From assembly GCA_013339895.1 (NCBI GenBank), contig JABACO010000009.1, positions 7,544,253 to 7,608,252 of the forward strand: DNA of 64,000 bases, written 5' to 3'. Below, piece by piece: positions 40,617 through 55,974 of this stretch (position 1 is its first letter; each line of letters starts with the position of its first letter). The notes under the pieces were generated by a model. The model saw only the letters and a list, made by a program, of their open reading frames with translations. It searched no databases and was not told the DNA's origin. This DNA comes from Ephydatia muelleri. Taxonomy: Eukaryota; Porifera; Demospongiae; Spongillida; Spongillidae. The translations under genes and the position numbers were made by a program.

Positions 40617-41730
40617 TTTCAGTTGCTGTTTACTCTTATTAACAGGTCTACTACTATAGCGAGAACGTGTCTTGGTAGTCAGAACCCATATTGTGAAATA
40701 GAACTTTGCAAAATCAACACCTGGATTACCAAATCTGTCAAGCTCATGAGAAGAATAGGATGCATGCAGTCCTAATGAGAGATTGTACAGCCTGCCCTAA
40801 GTTGTGGAAAAATGAAACCGTAGGATTCGTGGAGTGATGATTGTATGTAGAAGCTAAAAAGCCATTAATAGGGCTACTTTAGTTGCCATAAACGGTGAAT
40901 CGTACATTGGTTTGACTAGGAGTACTGTGGTATTCTTGACGCATTTTGTGCTTAGTGCAACTGCAAGTTGTTTTGGTGTCGATACTTTTCTTCCACCTTC
41001 TCCTGCAGAAATGTAGGCCTCAACTCTTGATTACTGGTGTGCAAAATGTGAATCACAAACGTATTTATCAGCTGCTGCTTCATTGTGATAACAATAAAAA
41101 AGGCTCACACCACATGCTGCTCACCTTCATTCTTGCCTTCAAACTTAAGGATGGAACATTATTGATATCACCGTATGCCTCCTCAAGACCCATGAGTTCG
41201 TAAATGTTCAAAATGTTCGATTTGGAAGCGCTGGCTTAGCTAGGTACAGTGACATTTTTTTCAAATCGTTATTTAAGGCACATAATATACATCATTGGAA
41301 AGAGCAAAAAATATACATTCCAACGATATCTATAGTGATTAGTTTCGTTGCGAGCACCACGCTATTCCAAAGATGTAATATGAAATGATCGTGAGTTAAT
41401 GGGAACCGCGAAACAAAAACTGTCCCGGTTGAGTTTATAATCCGTGCAGAGATGCAACTAAGTGCAAAGACTTAACCAAAACGTTAAGTTACGATGACTC
41501 ACTCATAACATACAGAGAGATGCATTGAAATCTGCTCCTATAAGTCATTTACACTTACCATTGGTCTTAAAGTTAAGGAAGGTTATTCTGTCAAATTGGT
41601 ATCATAGCTGTATGCACTGAATTATGGTACAAAGTGGTGAAATATACACAAATCACACTAATAGTACAATAATACACAATGCAAAACAAATATCCCATTA
41701 TAACAACACAACACTATGTACAATGCAACA

Positions 41731-44118
41731 TTATTCATGTATTAAGTTCACTTTTAAGTTAAGGTCACCAGCAATGTAATCTGCTAACAGCCCATATACT
41801 GTCATTGTAACGTTCTCCCCATCTTCTTCATCTTCATCTGATTTCCAGTAGAATACAATGACTTTAGGAACTTTTGACTTTGTTAAAGGTTTCACACTTA
41901 CTACATGTCCATTATAGAGTACATTCTTCTCGTTCACATACCAAAGGTGCTCGAAGTAGAGACCAATTGGGTATGGAGGATGTATCTGACAAAACTTTTA
42001 ATATAATACTTACTTGATGAGGTGAAAGTTCAGGAAACTCATTCAGCAAGTTATGCTCCATCTCTACAACACAGCGTAACTTTTTTTCAATGCTTCTCCT
42101 GAAGGTATCTTCCTTCTTTTGATTTTTCACTTTTTGTCGTTGCTCTTGCAGTCTTGCAATGTGTTTCTCATGCACTTGGAATGCATATCGTACTTCTTTA
42201 CTCTGTTTTATACAAAATGTTACCATCCTATGTTATTCTTCCAGTAGAAGAGAACACAACCATTGCAGTGTTTTGTTTAACGTACTTTTAACTTTACTAT
42301 CTAAAAATCCCACCTTCATACTTGTTGCTTTCCTAAAAAGGTAATCTGCGAGTCCAAGTGTGTGTTCAGCGAACATGTTATGAACAGGTGCAGAAAGTGT
42401 TTGCCGAGCTATTGATGGATCAAGGTGTGCCAAACTTCCATCATAATATTCATATAGTTGTTTTTGTATCACATCTACTATTCCTCCAATTAGCAAACAC
42501 AGCATACAATGTAATTCTTTCGTTTCCAACTCTTCAATTTCAGCGGTTTGTAGTTTTTTCAATACTGCGTCATAGTCTGGACTCAACGGTACGCCAAATG
42601 TATCTGTTTATACTTGCAAAGCTAGTAAAGGGGATTCCTTTAAGGCATTCAAATTCTGTAGACAAGTCTTAATAAACGTACTGCTTTCAAGGTTTGTTAT
42701 TGCTTGATTTGTATACAACTGATGCATCCAAGGTCCAGTGACCAATTTCCCGATCAGCCCAAGTGCTCTTAACTGTAGTAGAATCTTATTGTTTCTTAAA
42801 TCTTTTATTAATGCTGTCCTTAAAGTAGTTTTGCTATTGCACATTTTGGAGCCAGAACTGCCACTTTGGCTAGTGTGCATGACAACACTAGCTGATGCGT
42901 GTGGATTTTGCTTCTTTGTCACTGATTCATTTAAAGGTAAATCAAATTTCAGCTTCAGAAAACAAACAACATCTTCCCAGGCTCTATCAAGATGCTTCTT
43001 CATGTCATTGATAGTTTGAAGCACATGTTTAATGGAGGCGCACAATGCATTAATGTTCACATCTTGTCTTGGTGCTAGTTTTGCCACTATCCTCGCTATT
43101 TCTACAGGTTTGGCATTTTTTAGGTTGGAGTTGATGTACAACACCAAGCCATTTATTACATCCGGAGCTAGAAGGGATCCATCCTCACTCACATCCTTTT
43201 TATAACCATTAATGAGCATTCTGAGATCAGCAACTGTCTTCATTCTAAATAGCGAAAAGCAATGATTGCGTGCATACATGTACGTGTGTGATATGAAGTA
43301 ATTAAACATGAATACTTGGCTTGAAAAGAACAGTGCGTGGGCATCATCGTATTGCAATGTTACAGCAATAGAAATATAGTGATTAGTTCACTCTTGAACG
43401 AAATTTTATTTACAACGTAGTTAATTGAAGATTGGGGTGTGCAATAAATAGGGTAGTCAGAAAGAACGTTATTGAACCGAATTTGAATGAGCTCATGCAT
43501 TTTAGACAGAGAATCCAGGTTATCCAACTTAGTTCAAACACAAAGATACATTAGTACAAGGATTTGTGCTCTTTTTTCATGCATGCCAACATAAAACGCC
43601 TGGGTAGTTAAAGCACCCTTTGGGCATCATGCAAATGGCCTCATACTTTGTAGTATAATGATTCAGTGCCTAACTTAAATAAAAAAACATACCATGTGAT
43701 AGTTGGTTAACAATCGGAGTCAAGATTCGTTCCCAAAAAAATGCTACGAATTCAATGTGTCGAATAAAAAAAGAACAAGAACCAGCTCGAAATTAGACGA
43801 TAGTGTCTCATTCTACAACTAATCGGGTCACTAAATCTAGCCATGCAGTCAGACTAACCTCGCAGGTGATTGAGCAACTTTCTTCTCTTCGCGATACACT
43901 TTTTCAATGTTACGAAATACGCGTCCAATTTTCGACGTAGTTTTAGATCATCGATTTTCGGACCCAATTATGCGATTTGTCACAGTACTTAGCTTAGCTG
44001 AAAGTCCTTCTTCGGGTACCGCATCGCCTAAACACAGTGTATGTAGGTCGGGAAGCTCTATGGTCGTTGCGGCGTTCAGGCTCGTTAGAACCCATCTCAC
44101 TATTCTTCCGAGAACGAT
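41731..44118 (-). pseudogene. Multi-exon gene of unknown function with three in-frame stops
   Basis: Minus-strand exons 44118-43859, 43244-42014 and 41985-41731 join in one frame. The first intron (43858-43245) has GTTAGT and TTTAG ends and joins SPAR to MKTVADLRMLINGYKKD. In that one frame three stops occur: TGA at 43948-43950, TAA at 42608-42610 and TAA at 42233-42235, with good coding sequence before and after each. The second break fits a GTAAGT...CAG intron of only 28 nt (42013-41986), after which the frame continues through YFEHLWYVNEKNVLYNGHVV and an acidic DEDEEDGEN segment, possibly a Tudor-like barrel. No domain is certain. Stops without indels suggest a young pseudogene. The hAT element begins 24 bp upstream of the first exon seen. 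Confidence 0.45.
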
Positions 44119-44188
44119 CTAAAAGCTTAGAACACTTACAGCAGCGCCGGATTTAGACAGTCGTGGGCCCTGGGCAATTATACTTGGT

Positions 44189-44190
<2 letters not shown>

Positions 44191-44221
<31 letters not shown>
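44191..44221. repeat. 31-base C homopolymer within the hAT element
   Basis: Uninterrupted C run close to the left terminal repeat of the hAT element. The right end has a shorter C run near 47154-47163, so the two are related by the inverted-repeat structure. Confidence 0.9.
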
Positions 44222-44358
44222 ACTATTTAACCCATCAGACATGCATACTGAAATAATACACAATTAATGTAACAATTACACAAACACTTCATACACTTGC
44301 AGGCAATGGACTGGTAGTATCACACACAATATGAAATTAGGAAGTTTAGGAACGTAAT

Positions 44359-47019
44359 CTATTTCTGAAAACAGCGTTTCCTAGACTTTGCATTAGCAAA
44401 TTCATTTATCACATCTGAATAATCTAGTTGTTTGGTTATATCAGATTCTATACTCATTATTGCAAGATAGTTCAGACGATCTTCGCTCATAGTTGTTCTT
44501 AATTTGTTTTTTAAAAGTGCCAATCGAGAGAATGACCTTTCACCAGAACAGTTGGTGCACATCAGTGAAAGGTAAATTCGCAAAGCAGTTGTGACATTTG
44601 GAAAAGTGGAGATCACATTTGTTTTCAAAATTGTACTTAGCATCTGCTGAGCATTGTTTTTTTCTTTTCCAATAAATTCTATGAAATGCATCATTTCATT
44701 TGGGAAAGAATCATCTACATCTGACCCATAAATAGACACAAAGGCTTTTGATTCCTCTTCAACTGCAGCCACTGACATGTCATGAAATTCAGTCAGGAAT
44801 CTAAATCGTAAGTTTACTATTAAGTAGGCAGCAGTCCTTTCTTTACACTCTGTAATCAAAGTGTCAATTATTCTGAAGAATGTCTCTACTCGAAATTTAT
44901 CCCTTCCATGCAGCGTAGTAGAATTGATGTCCTGATGCTGTGCTGTTTGTCGCCTTTTGCGCTGGTTTACATCTTTATATATTTTGACATGTGCTACATC
45001 TATTGCTCGTCTTTCAAACTCATCAAATTTAGACCTAAGAGATATAAGAAAGGTGCTCAAAGCCTCCAGTAATGTTACAACTGTTCCAAGTTCAATTTCT
45101 TCAGCTTGAACAGACTTATTGGTTTTGTTAAACCTCTCTAGAACTGTATTCCACAAATCCGTTAATAATACTGTTTCTAAATGATCCATTCCTTCACTAT
45201 ATACTTTAGCTAAATGCATGCCATCAGGCTGCTGGTGCTCAGAATCGTCACTTAGAGCATCAAGTGCATTCTGTATTTCAAAATACCCATTTTGAAAAGC
45301 CTTTGTTGCATCATGCCTTGCAGACCATCTGGTATCAGAAAGCCTTTTTACAACAATTCCCTTCTTTCCTATATATTGGTGCAAAATGTCCCACCTGTAA
45401 GTGGAGGATGAAAAAAAGTTATAGATTCCCGTCAAAGTACCAAAAAATGAGATGGCTTCAATGCAGCAGTCAGCTGCCTTGTTTCCAACTAAATTCAGAG
45501 AATGACCAGCACAAGGAATGTATATTGCATGGGGATTTTCAGAGCTCAGCAACGTTTGCACTCCTTTGTATATTCCGGACATATTTGATGCATTGTCATA
45601 AGACTGTCCTCTACAGTTAGAAAAATCAATACTGTGTTCTTCACAAAACAACAAAACTACATCAGCAAGACTTCTCCCTGTATGACTGGTGATGGGAATG
45701 AAACTTAAGAAGCGTTCAACTGGTGTTCCGTTTAGGTCAACAAAACGAATTATGATAGTAAGTTGGTCAATTTTAGCCAAATCTGGTGTGCTATCAATAC
45801 TTATAGAAAAATATTTTGCTTTCCTTATATCTTCAAGAATAACATGCAATACTTTCTTCCCCATTAGTTGGACTATTTCTTCGCAAATGGTTGAAGACAA
45901 ATATGATGGAGTCCCACTTCCTGCATTTCCAAATCTAGCTATGTGATCAGACAGAAATGGATCAAAATTAGAAATAAGTTCTAAAATTCCAAGATAATTT
46001 CCATTGTGTTGTGATCCAAAGATCTCATTGTCCCCACGGAAAGCGAGTCCACGTTCAGATAGGAAAGTGATTACATGCACAACACGCTTCAATACATTGC
46101 GCCAATATTTCACTTCATTATCAAACTGAATTTGCAAAGACGAGTCAATTCTTTCAATATTCTTCCTTCTGCTACAGAATGCAAGCATAGCAGATGTATG
46201 TTCTGATGAGTGCTCGTGTTCACTCAGTCTGACACCTGCATGCTTCCAGTCATCAAATCCCTTATCAGCCAATGCAGATTTACTTTTACCAAATAGCTTG
46301 CACACGAAACAGAACAAGCATCCTATGGATGGGGAATAGATCAACCACTCTCTACTCACTGTGTCACCATTTTGAAGAATACGTTTGAACATATTCTCAG
46401 TAACCATACGGCTTAGGCCACCAGCATCCTTTCTTTTGGAAGCAGTATACCTTCCATCATTGTTGTGGCATCTTGTGGGCCCATGCAGCGCCCAATACTC
46501 TCGAAGGTTATCAGTAACTGTCCACTTTGCTGGATCATTGACAGTGTTGGCCGTGGCTGTAGTTTCTAAGGAGTATGATTGTGATGATTGGCTGCTGGAA
46601 CAAGAAGTATCACAAGAATGAACGCTAATGCATACGTCAAGTGGCGCCTGCAGCATTGAAATTGGTACGCATTCATCGATTGGTCCGTTTGGTCGTGACG
46701 ATTGGCTGCTGGAACAAGGATCAGAAGATGTTGGCAGCATGGTTGCACTTGGTTCCGTTTCATTCATACTGTCATGCACGTTGTCGACTACGTCTACGCA
46801 CTGATGTTCTGCCACTGCGGTTTCGAGGTTACCAGCCTGGACTCCCTGGAGGGTACTGTGGTTTGGCTCATTTTGAACATGAAATCCAAAGGACAAAAGC
46901 CTTGGCAGTTTGCTTTGTAGCTTATTCCATTCATCAAGTTGTTCTTTCCGCTTCTTTCGTTTCGATGCTCCACTTCGCGCACTTCTATTCTCGGTCTCTT
47001 GCTCCGGCTCCATATGCAT
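44359..47019 (-). CDS. hAT-family transposase, ZMYM1-like, intact
   Basis: An uninterrupted frame of 886 residues from the ATG at 47019. The basic start has KRKKRKEQLDEW. A long low-complexity Ser-rich region follows to about residue 170. A TTF-type zinc finger (about 223-285) has WLIYSPSIGCLFCFVCKLFG and ends in a Cys/His-bearing HEHSSEHTSAML. DUF4371 covers about 290-460. The hAT catalytic core shows the first Asp in YFSISIDSTPD (about 408), the second in GQSYDNASNMSG (about 473) and the conserved C-x2-H in PCAGHSLNL. The dimerisation domain near the end carries GERSFSRLALLKNKLRTTM with the expected Glu. With both terminal repeats present the element could be autonomous, or have been so recently. 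The protein lies in the same broad family as host ZMYM1-type proteins but is clearly an element here. Confidence 0.92.
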   Translation of the reverse strand: MHMEPEQETENRSARSGASKRKKRKEQLDEWNKLQSKLPRLLSFGFHVQNEPNHSTLQGVQAGNLETAVAEHQCVDVVDNVHDSMNETEPSATMLPTSSDPCSSSQSSRPNGPIDECVPISMLQAPLDVCISVHSCDTSCSSSQSSQSYSLETTATANTVNDPAKWTVTDNLREYWALHGPTRCHNNDGRYTASKRKDAGGLSRMVTENMFKRILQNGDTVSREWLIYSPSIGCLFCFVCKLFGKSKSALADKGFDDWKHAGVRLSEHEHSSEHTSAMLAFCSRRKNIERIDSSLQIQFDNEVKYWRNVLKRVVHVITFLSERGLAFRGDNEIFGSQHNGNYLGILELISNFDPFLSDHIARFGNAGSGTPSYLSSTICEEIVQLMGKKVLHVILEDIRKAKYFSISIDSTPDLAKIDQLTIIIRFVDLNGTPVERFLSFIPITSHTGRSLADVVLLFCEEHSIDFSNCRGQSYDNASNMSGIYKGVQTLLSSENPHAIYIPCAGHSLNLVGNKAADCCIEAISFFGTLTGIYNFFSSSTYRWDILHQYIGKKGIVVKRLSDTRWSARHDATKAFQNGYFEIQNALDALSDDSEHQQPDGMHLAKVYSEGMDHLETVLLTDLWNTVLERFNKTNKSVQAEEIELGTVVTLLEALSTFLISLRSKFDEFERRAIDVAHVKIYKDVNQRKRRQTAQHQDINSTTLHGRDKFRVETFFRIIDTLITECKERTAAYLIVNLRFRFLTEFHDMSVAAVEEESKAFVSIYGSDVDDSFPNEMMHFIEFIGKEKNNAQQMLSTILKTNVISTFPNVTTALRIYLSLMCTNCSGERSFSRLALLKNKLRTTMSEDRLNYLAIMSIESDITKQLDYSDVINEFANAKSRKRCFQK

Positions 47020-47177
47020 GTTAATTCGCTCAATTAACACTAATTAGTAATTTTAGTATGAGTTATTATAAACCAAAAAAACATGAATATCATTATTATG
47101 AGAACGGTGGGGCCCCCTCAAAAAGCCGTGGGCCCTGGGCAGCCGCCCCGTTTGCCCCCCCCCTAAATCCGGCACTG

Positions 47178-48311
47178 GCAGGCACTGCAGATACCAGAAT
47201 TGCCGCCATATCGGATCCACCCCCAAAGCAAAGCAAAATGAATAAATTACAGCTCTTCTGCAACTGAAAGCTGCTATATCTTGATTTTGTTATAATATTT
47301 TGATTGCTTTTCCTAACTACAATGATTGTATAGTAGAAAGAATGACATTCTGATAAATTTTTTGCATGAAAACTGTCTAGAAAAATCTGTACTTTTAGCC
47401 TGAAACTACCGCGAATTGAAGAAGTCGGTTGGGCGTGCCCGAAGACAGCGTAGCCGTAATGACCCGAATCTTACAACAAAATTCAGAATACATCGTAGCA
47501 GTGATTGGACTATCACAATGCGCAATTATATTCAGAGCCGATTAGTTTTAACTTTGGCAGTTCCCAACAAATGTGCGCCCGTTTCTCATGGAACCGGTGT
47601 TGAATAATTTATTACTTACATTGTACAGTACACATTGAAACAATAAGTAGGATTAGACCAGTCATGTTGAAAAACCAATTTGCTACACAAAATATTCTGT
47701 CTCTCTCAACAGTTCGAGCTTGCATAGTCTCTTGAAAGATACAGGAACTTGTGCACTCCTGCACCAGAGGTGCAGGTCTCCTAATGTTGCAGCTCGGAGT
47801 GCAGAAAATGGTGTTGCTTAATTCCAGTAAAGGACAGTCATAAGGATTCAAAATGGGCTGTTCATCAAGAGATACAAGAGATAGAAAGCCCTGAACGATG
47901 CACCATACAGCATTGTGGGTAAGGGTAATTTTCCATTTAAGAACCGATGTCCTAATAAGAACCGGAAGGGAGGGGGTAGGGGGTCTGTGCGTACCGCGTA
48001 AGGGTGACGAGTTTTTTCAAAAGCGAAACAAACCAAAACCATGTAGCCTTGTTATTTTCCTTCTTGCTCTTGTTCAGCTTCTAGTACAAGCGGGGGGAGG
48101 GGCGGGAAAGTATTTGGACGAAAACAACAACCGAAACCAGCCTTGTTGGCTCGGTTCCTCCGCTATTGTGTTTATCCTCCACTCGGAGCTAAACACGGCC
48201 ATGACTTGTTTCTTTTTGACGCTCAGGTGTAATATTAGAATAGACTTTAGCTTTATTGCTATAGTATACTACTCTTACTAGTAATTTGTAAACCCGCAAT
48301 TATGGCGGCTA
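47178..48311. other. Spacer between the hAT element and the pogo-like relic
   Basis: No gene or repeat was recognised. Short open frames on both strands have no familiar motif. The stretch is moderately AT-rich, with a purine-rich patch near 47966-47986. Confidence 0.4.
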
Positions 48312-51070
48312 GCTCTGCGGTACTACTCCAATCTTGAAGATGCTAAAACTGCCTACCCGTTCAGTGAGTTTCAGCGACGCTTGTGTTAGGACAAGGGTGT
48401 TAAGGTTGGTGTTAAGAAGGAGCATTATGACACGTTTATCGAGGCGCCCTTCAGGGTCGTCGCAAGTTATTTCTCGGTCGAAAGGGAAACATCTCTTAGA
48501 GTTCCCATCCCTGATCAAAGCTCATGACATCCATGATAAAGCACAGGATATGGCTACGATTATCTTACAGGAGGAAGCAGCAACTAGGGCTATGATTGAG
48601 AAAGATCAAGAACAGCCACAGTCGTCCAGGGGTGGGAGACCTCCTAAGAATGCTAAGGGTGGGGGAGGAAGCCCCTGGCCCAGCTTAATGGCCAAGCCTC
48701 TAATGCCTTACATGTTCGGCAATCTACTGTCAGACCTACTGGTAAGGAGAACAAGACCAAGAGAGCCATAAAGAAGAAAAAGAAGGGGGTGAAGGTCAGG
48801 AGCCAAAAGCTGCAGCGTACTAACTATTCACAAGGTGAAGCCCATGTTCGATTGACCGAAGCTGTCAAATGTGCTGAAGAATTGAAGACACTGAGGGTGA
48901 ATGGTGAGGCTGCACCTCAGGAGTGGGGAGGAGTATGGCCATCTCAGAAATGCATTGCCATGAAGTATAAGGTGGCTAGGTCTGTGCTTACCAAGACACT
49001 ACTGGGGAAGAGGGATCTGGATACTCATCAGGGCCGCCAATGTGTTCTAGGGAAGGATGTTGAGCATAAAATTGTGCAATATGCAACCGACATGGATGAC
49101 CACGGCTTTGGCCTCAATATGAAGAACATGATGTGGTTAACCCAGCGGGTGGCTGCTGCCTATGGAATGCAGGGGTTCAAGGCCACATACAGATGGCTGG
49201 CTGGCCTTTCCCGCCGTTATCCAGAGCTTGCCAAAAGGAGGTCTCAAGCCTTCCAGCGGCTAAGGGCTGGAGGGATGAATGCTACCCAGATCAGTGAGTA
49301 TTTTACCATACTTCAGAAGGTAATTGATGAATGCTTGACTGCAGATGACCTAATGGAGATGGATCCAAACCTCATTGCCAACCTGAATGAGACCAACATC
49401 ACACAGGACATTCATGGTGGTTTGATTATATCTAAAAGAGGGAAACGAGATGTCAAAAAAGTGAGGAATAAGGGATCTGGAAAGCGTCGCTGTACATCAG
49501 TCAATGTGATCAGTGCTGGTGATTGCATCTATGACAGCTTCCTCCTATTATAGGGGCAGGAGGTGGATAAGAAACAGATTCTAAGACATCCTGATGGGAG
49601 GGAAGATCTGAAATGCCTGAAGGAAGGAACAGGGTGGGCCATGACTCCATGTGGTTACATGAATGATGAGACATGGGATGAGAAGGTGACACCATGGATC
49701 ATAAACCAGGTAGGTCTAACTGTCCATCCATGATTTATTCATATCTATCATGTCTTTGTTGTAGGTGAACAAGATGAGGGAGGCTACAGGTAATCAGAAC
49801 AAGCATGTCATCCTTGTTCTTGGAGCCACTGCTATAGCTGGAAGTCCCTTCATAAGATGGCTGATGCCAAGATCAAGGTGATAAAAATGCCTTCCCATAC
49901 ATCCAGTGCCCTCCAGCCTTTGGATGTGGCAGTTTTCATGGTACTCAAAGGGGAATGGCGGGCCTTTGTAGACCTGTACCAGTTGGCCATGCCAGGAGAA
50001 GCCATGAGCAAATATGATCTGTGTAAGTGGTTCCAGGTCATATGGGAGAAGATTATGGAGGGAAATGAGTTGGCCAGACAGGGTATGAAGAAGAGTGGTT
50101 AATACCCTTTTAATTCTAAGTGGGTGGTGGAGAACAAGGACAAGCTTACCATTTCTGAGTCCTTCACTTGTACAGAAGACGATCTGGCAGTTCTTGCTGT
50201 GGCTGAAGAGTATGACATCCAGTCAGAAACGGTAGCACAGGATATAATCACTGTGAGAGGCATGTTATCATCGCCTCGCCTGCAAGAATCCATTAACACC
50301 ATCATTGACTCAGCTGAGATTGAGCAGACTGTCACAGCTGATGATGTGATGGACTTGCTGCATAGGGTGGAGAGGTACGAAGTATCATTGGACTTACCAG
50401 AGGATGCAATCCTTGCCAAGCCATGGTGGCAAGAGAAGATTGAAGAATGGCTTCAGAGGGCTGGCTGTGGTGATGATGCAGTTGATGGTGCATGTGACGA
50501 TGGCCATTCACAAGGCCTAAGCAGGAAGAAGGCTCGTGGACCTAAGATCCATAAGGCTACTGGAGAGAGATTAAGTGCCCCACGGGATTGTACAGCACCT
50601 CAAAATTGGCCATGTTGGCAGAGCAATTAGATAAAGAAAGGGAGGCAGAACAGGAGAAGAAGGCAAAACAACTTGAAAAAGAAGAAAAGAAGAGAAAGAG
50701 AGAGGAAGAGCTGCCAAAAAGGCACAGGACAAGGCAAAGATGTTAGAAGAGCAGCACATGGTTGTCACTCTTCTTGAGTCCCTGGGCTTTTTACCTGCCA
50801 GTTTCAACTTAGCTACCAGCATTATTACAAAGAGTATCTTGAGTCAGTTCATTAAAGCCCAAAGTTAAATAAGCAAGAGTGGAAGTCATATGTCACTAGG
50901 AAGCAATTAGACTCAAAGCTCAGGATTAGTTCGAAGGGAGTGACCTCCAGTATGCTTGTTACCTTCCTAAAGGATATCCTAGAGGAGCAGCCAGGGCGCC
51001 AGTGGCTTGCCAAGACTATTACTACCCCTACCCCTTTGGAGACTGTGGAGGTTTCTATATAGATGTCACT
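48312..51070 (+). pseudogene. Pogo-superfamily (Tigger/Jerky-like) transposase relic
   Basis: The main frame (48789-49553) has an N-terminal helix-turn-helix part with MKYKVARSVLTKTLLGKRDL, then the CENP-B-like block WLAGLSRRYPELAKRRSQAF and the start of the DDE domain, FTILQKVIDECL to DPNLIANLNETNI. The usual Asp of the N-x-D-E-T motif is Asn here. An in-frame TAG at 49551 is followed by more coding sequence, a possible intron (49711-49764) and a decayed second catalytic block HVILVLGATAIAG where an Asp is expected. The typical IKMPSHTSSALQPLD follows in another frame. A TAA at 50100 precedes a 168-residue acidic frame, then a coiled-coil end rich in K and E. Two catalytic Asp sites are altered and at least three frames are broken, so it is inactive. 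Confidence 0.75.
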
Positions 51071-51799
51071 CAAAACATTGTCCCCCTCTCTTACTCACAT
51101 CACACCAATATTTTGAACTTGCACCTTTTACAACCTGTGTGCTTGTATGTGTGCATTCACATCCGCATCAGCAGTTACATGTAGGTATTGATCATTGATT
51201 GAGCTAGTGGTTGAAGCAAACATTTAATCCAGCTGTAATAAGTCTAACTTAACAGTAAGCCCATCAGTGATGCTATCTAGACCATTGGTTCTTATTAGGT
51301 CACACACTCCCAACCCGTAAGGGGTCCAAAACAGGCCAATGATACCAGATGGAGACAAACAAATCGTTTATCCATGTTCTTTGATGAATTTGGAAATGGG
51401 TTTTAAAGAAATAATAACAAAATTCGGTGTGTAAAGAGAGCCGTGATTTCTGAAAGTAAACGTGGTTCTTAAACGGATTTTTACCCTTAGTGAATGTTGC
51501 CAGCAGAACTCCATACATAAAATAAATGATAATAACACAAAAACTTCCATTTCTCAACAAAGAGACTATACCTGATCATGTGATGTCATAAATTCTATGT
51601 TATCACCACAATTAACAAGAGAGCATTCAGAGCAAAATAACGCACAATACTCCTGTACTTCATCAGTGCGGGCATGCTCCCCAAGCTGAACATTGTAGTT
51701 GTGAGATGTGCTCCTCCAAGGTATTCTTCTATTTTCCAGCTAGTGTCAGTGGCAGGTTTTTAAGATAGATCTTTAGTCCTTTCTGTATGAGAAACTAAG
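51071..51799. other. Spacer between pogo-like and Plavaka-like relics
   Basis: No domain-bearing frame was recognised. The junction of the two elements probably lies in this stretch, but no terminal repeat was identified. Confidence 0.4.
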
Positions 51800-55170
<3,371 letters not shown>

Positions 55171-55259
55171 CTAAGTACAGTTCACTATAAACTAGGAGCC
55201 ACTTGAATCAAGCTAGAAGCTTACGCTTTGCCTTGGTTTCATGTGCACATGGCTTTTTT

Positions 55260-55880
55260 TGTGACAAATGGCGGCAACAGCAAGGTTTCAACCATATTCA
55301 ACCCCCACAACACCCATCCGTGGTAACCAAGCATCTAGTGCAGAACAGATTCGCAACGATGAAGCATCATCAAGTGGCGGTTCAAGGATTTACACCTCCA
55401 CACCCACTAAGTGGAACACTAAAAGAAATTCTGGATACAATGAAAACTTTCCAGCAAACGTTTGAAAAAGATTGAAAATGAGCAGGCTCTTCTCAAAAAG
55501 GCATTCGAAGAATCCATGAAAGATTCGTTCTCAATCAGCAGTAGTTCTTTTAAGGTTCACAATTTTAAAAGCATTGTTGTGCGTATAATGATGTGTTCCT
55601 GTTTCTTACAGGATGATCTGCTGGTAAAAATAGCAAAACCTGTTTTGTAACATGCTGTCAAGACAGCCAGAGCAGAAGGATGTGCTAGTAAGCTATTATA
55701 TCGATGATATCGAGTTGCTCCAAGCAGTGCTGTTGAAAGCCAACAAGGAAAAGGCCAAATTGCTATGCCACTTGACGTATGCAATAAACGACTAAGGGAG
55801 GTATGAAAAACCAAGTGTGAGCAGTTGAGACAGGCTGATGCTAAAGAGGATGAGATTAGGTCCCTCCACGAGCAACTCCA
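55260..55880 (+). other. Unassigned coding-like debris
   Basis: Two frames read on from each other: one ends GTLKEILDTMKTFQQTFE and the next, after a frameshift, runs KIENEQALLKKAFEESMKDS. They are followed by a possible intron (55556-55612, GT...CAG) and a region with ARAEGCASKLLYR. The pattern suggests a coiled-coil protein fragment, but no family was recognised. Confidence 0.25.
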
Positions 55881-55974
55881 TCAGCATCGCAGAGCCCACG
55901 GTGAGTCAACGAGTTCTTCAAGCGCCAACGCACAGCATCCCCAACAGAGTCGTTGTCCTCACAAGCGGCTGGCA

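Larger units (their letters stand above)
44142..47177 (-). mobile_element. Full-length hAT transposon (ZMYM1-like)
   Basis: A 3.0-kb element bounded by inverted ends CAGCGCCGGATTTAG (44142) and, reverse-complemented from the right, CAGTGCCGGATTTAG (ending 47177). Subterminal GTGGGCCCTGGGCA occurs inverted near both ends. It carries one intact transposase on the minus strand. A 31-base C run (44191-44221) lies inside the left end. I could not see a clear 8-bp target duplication; the flanks are ACTTACAG and GCAGGCAC. Confidence 0.85.
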
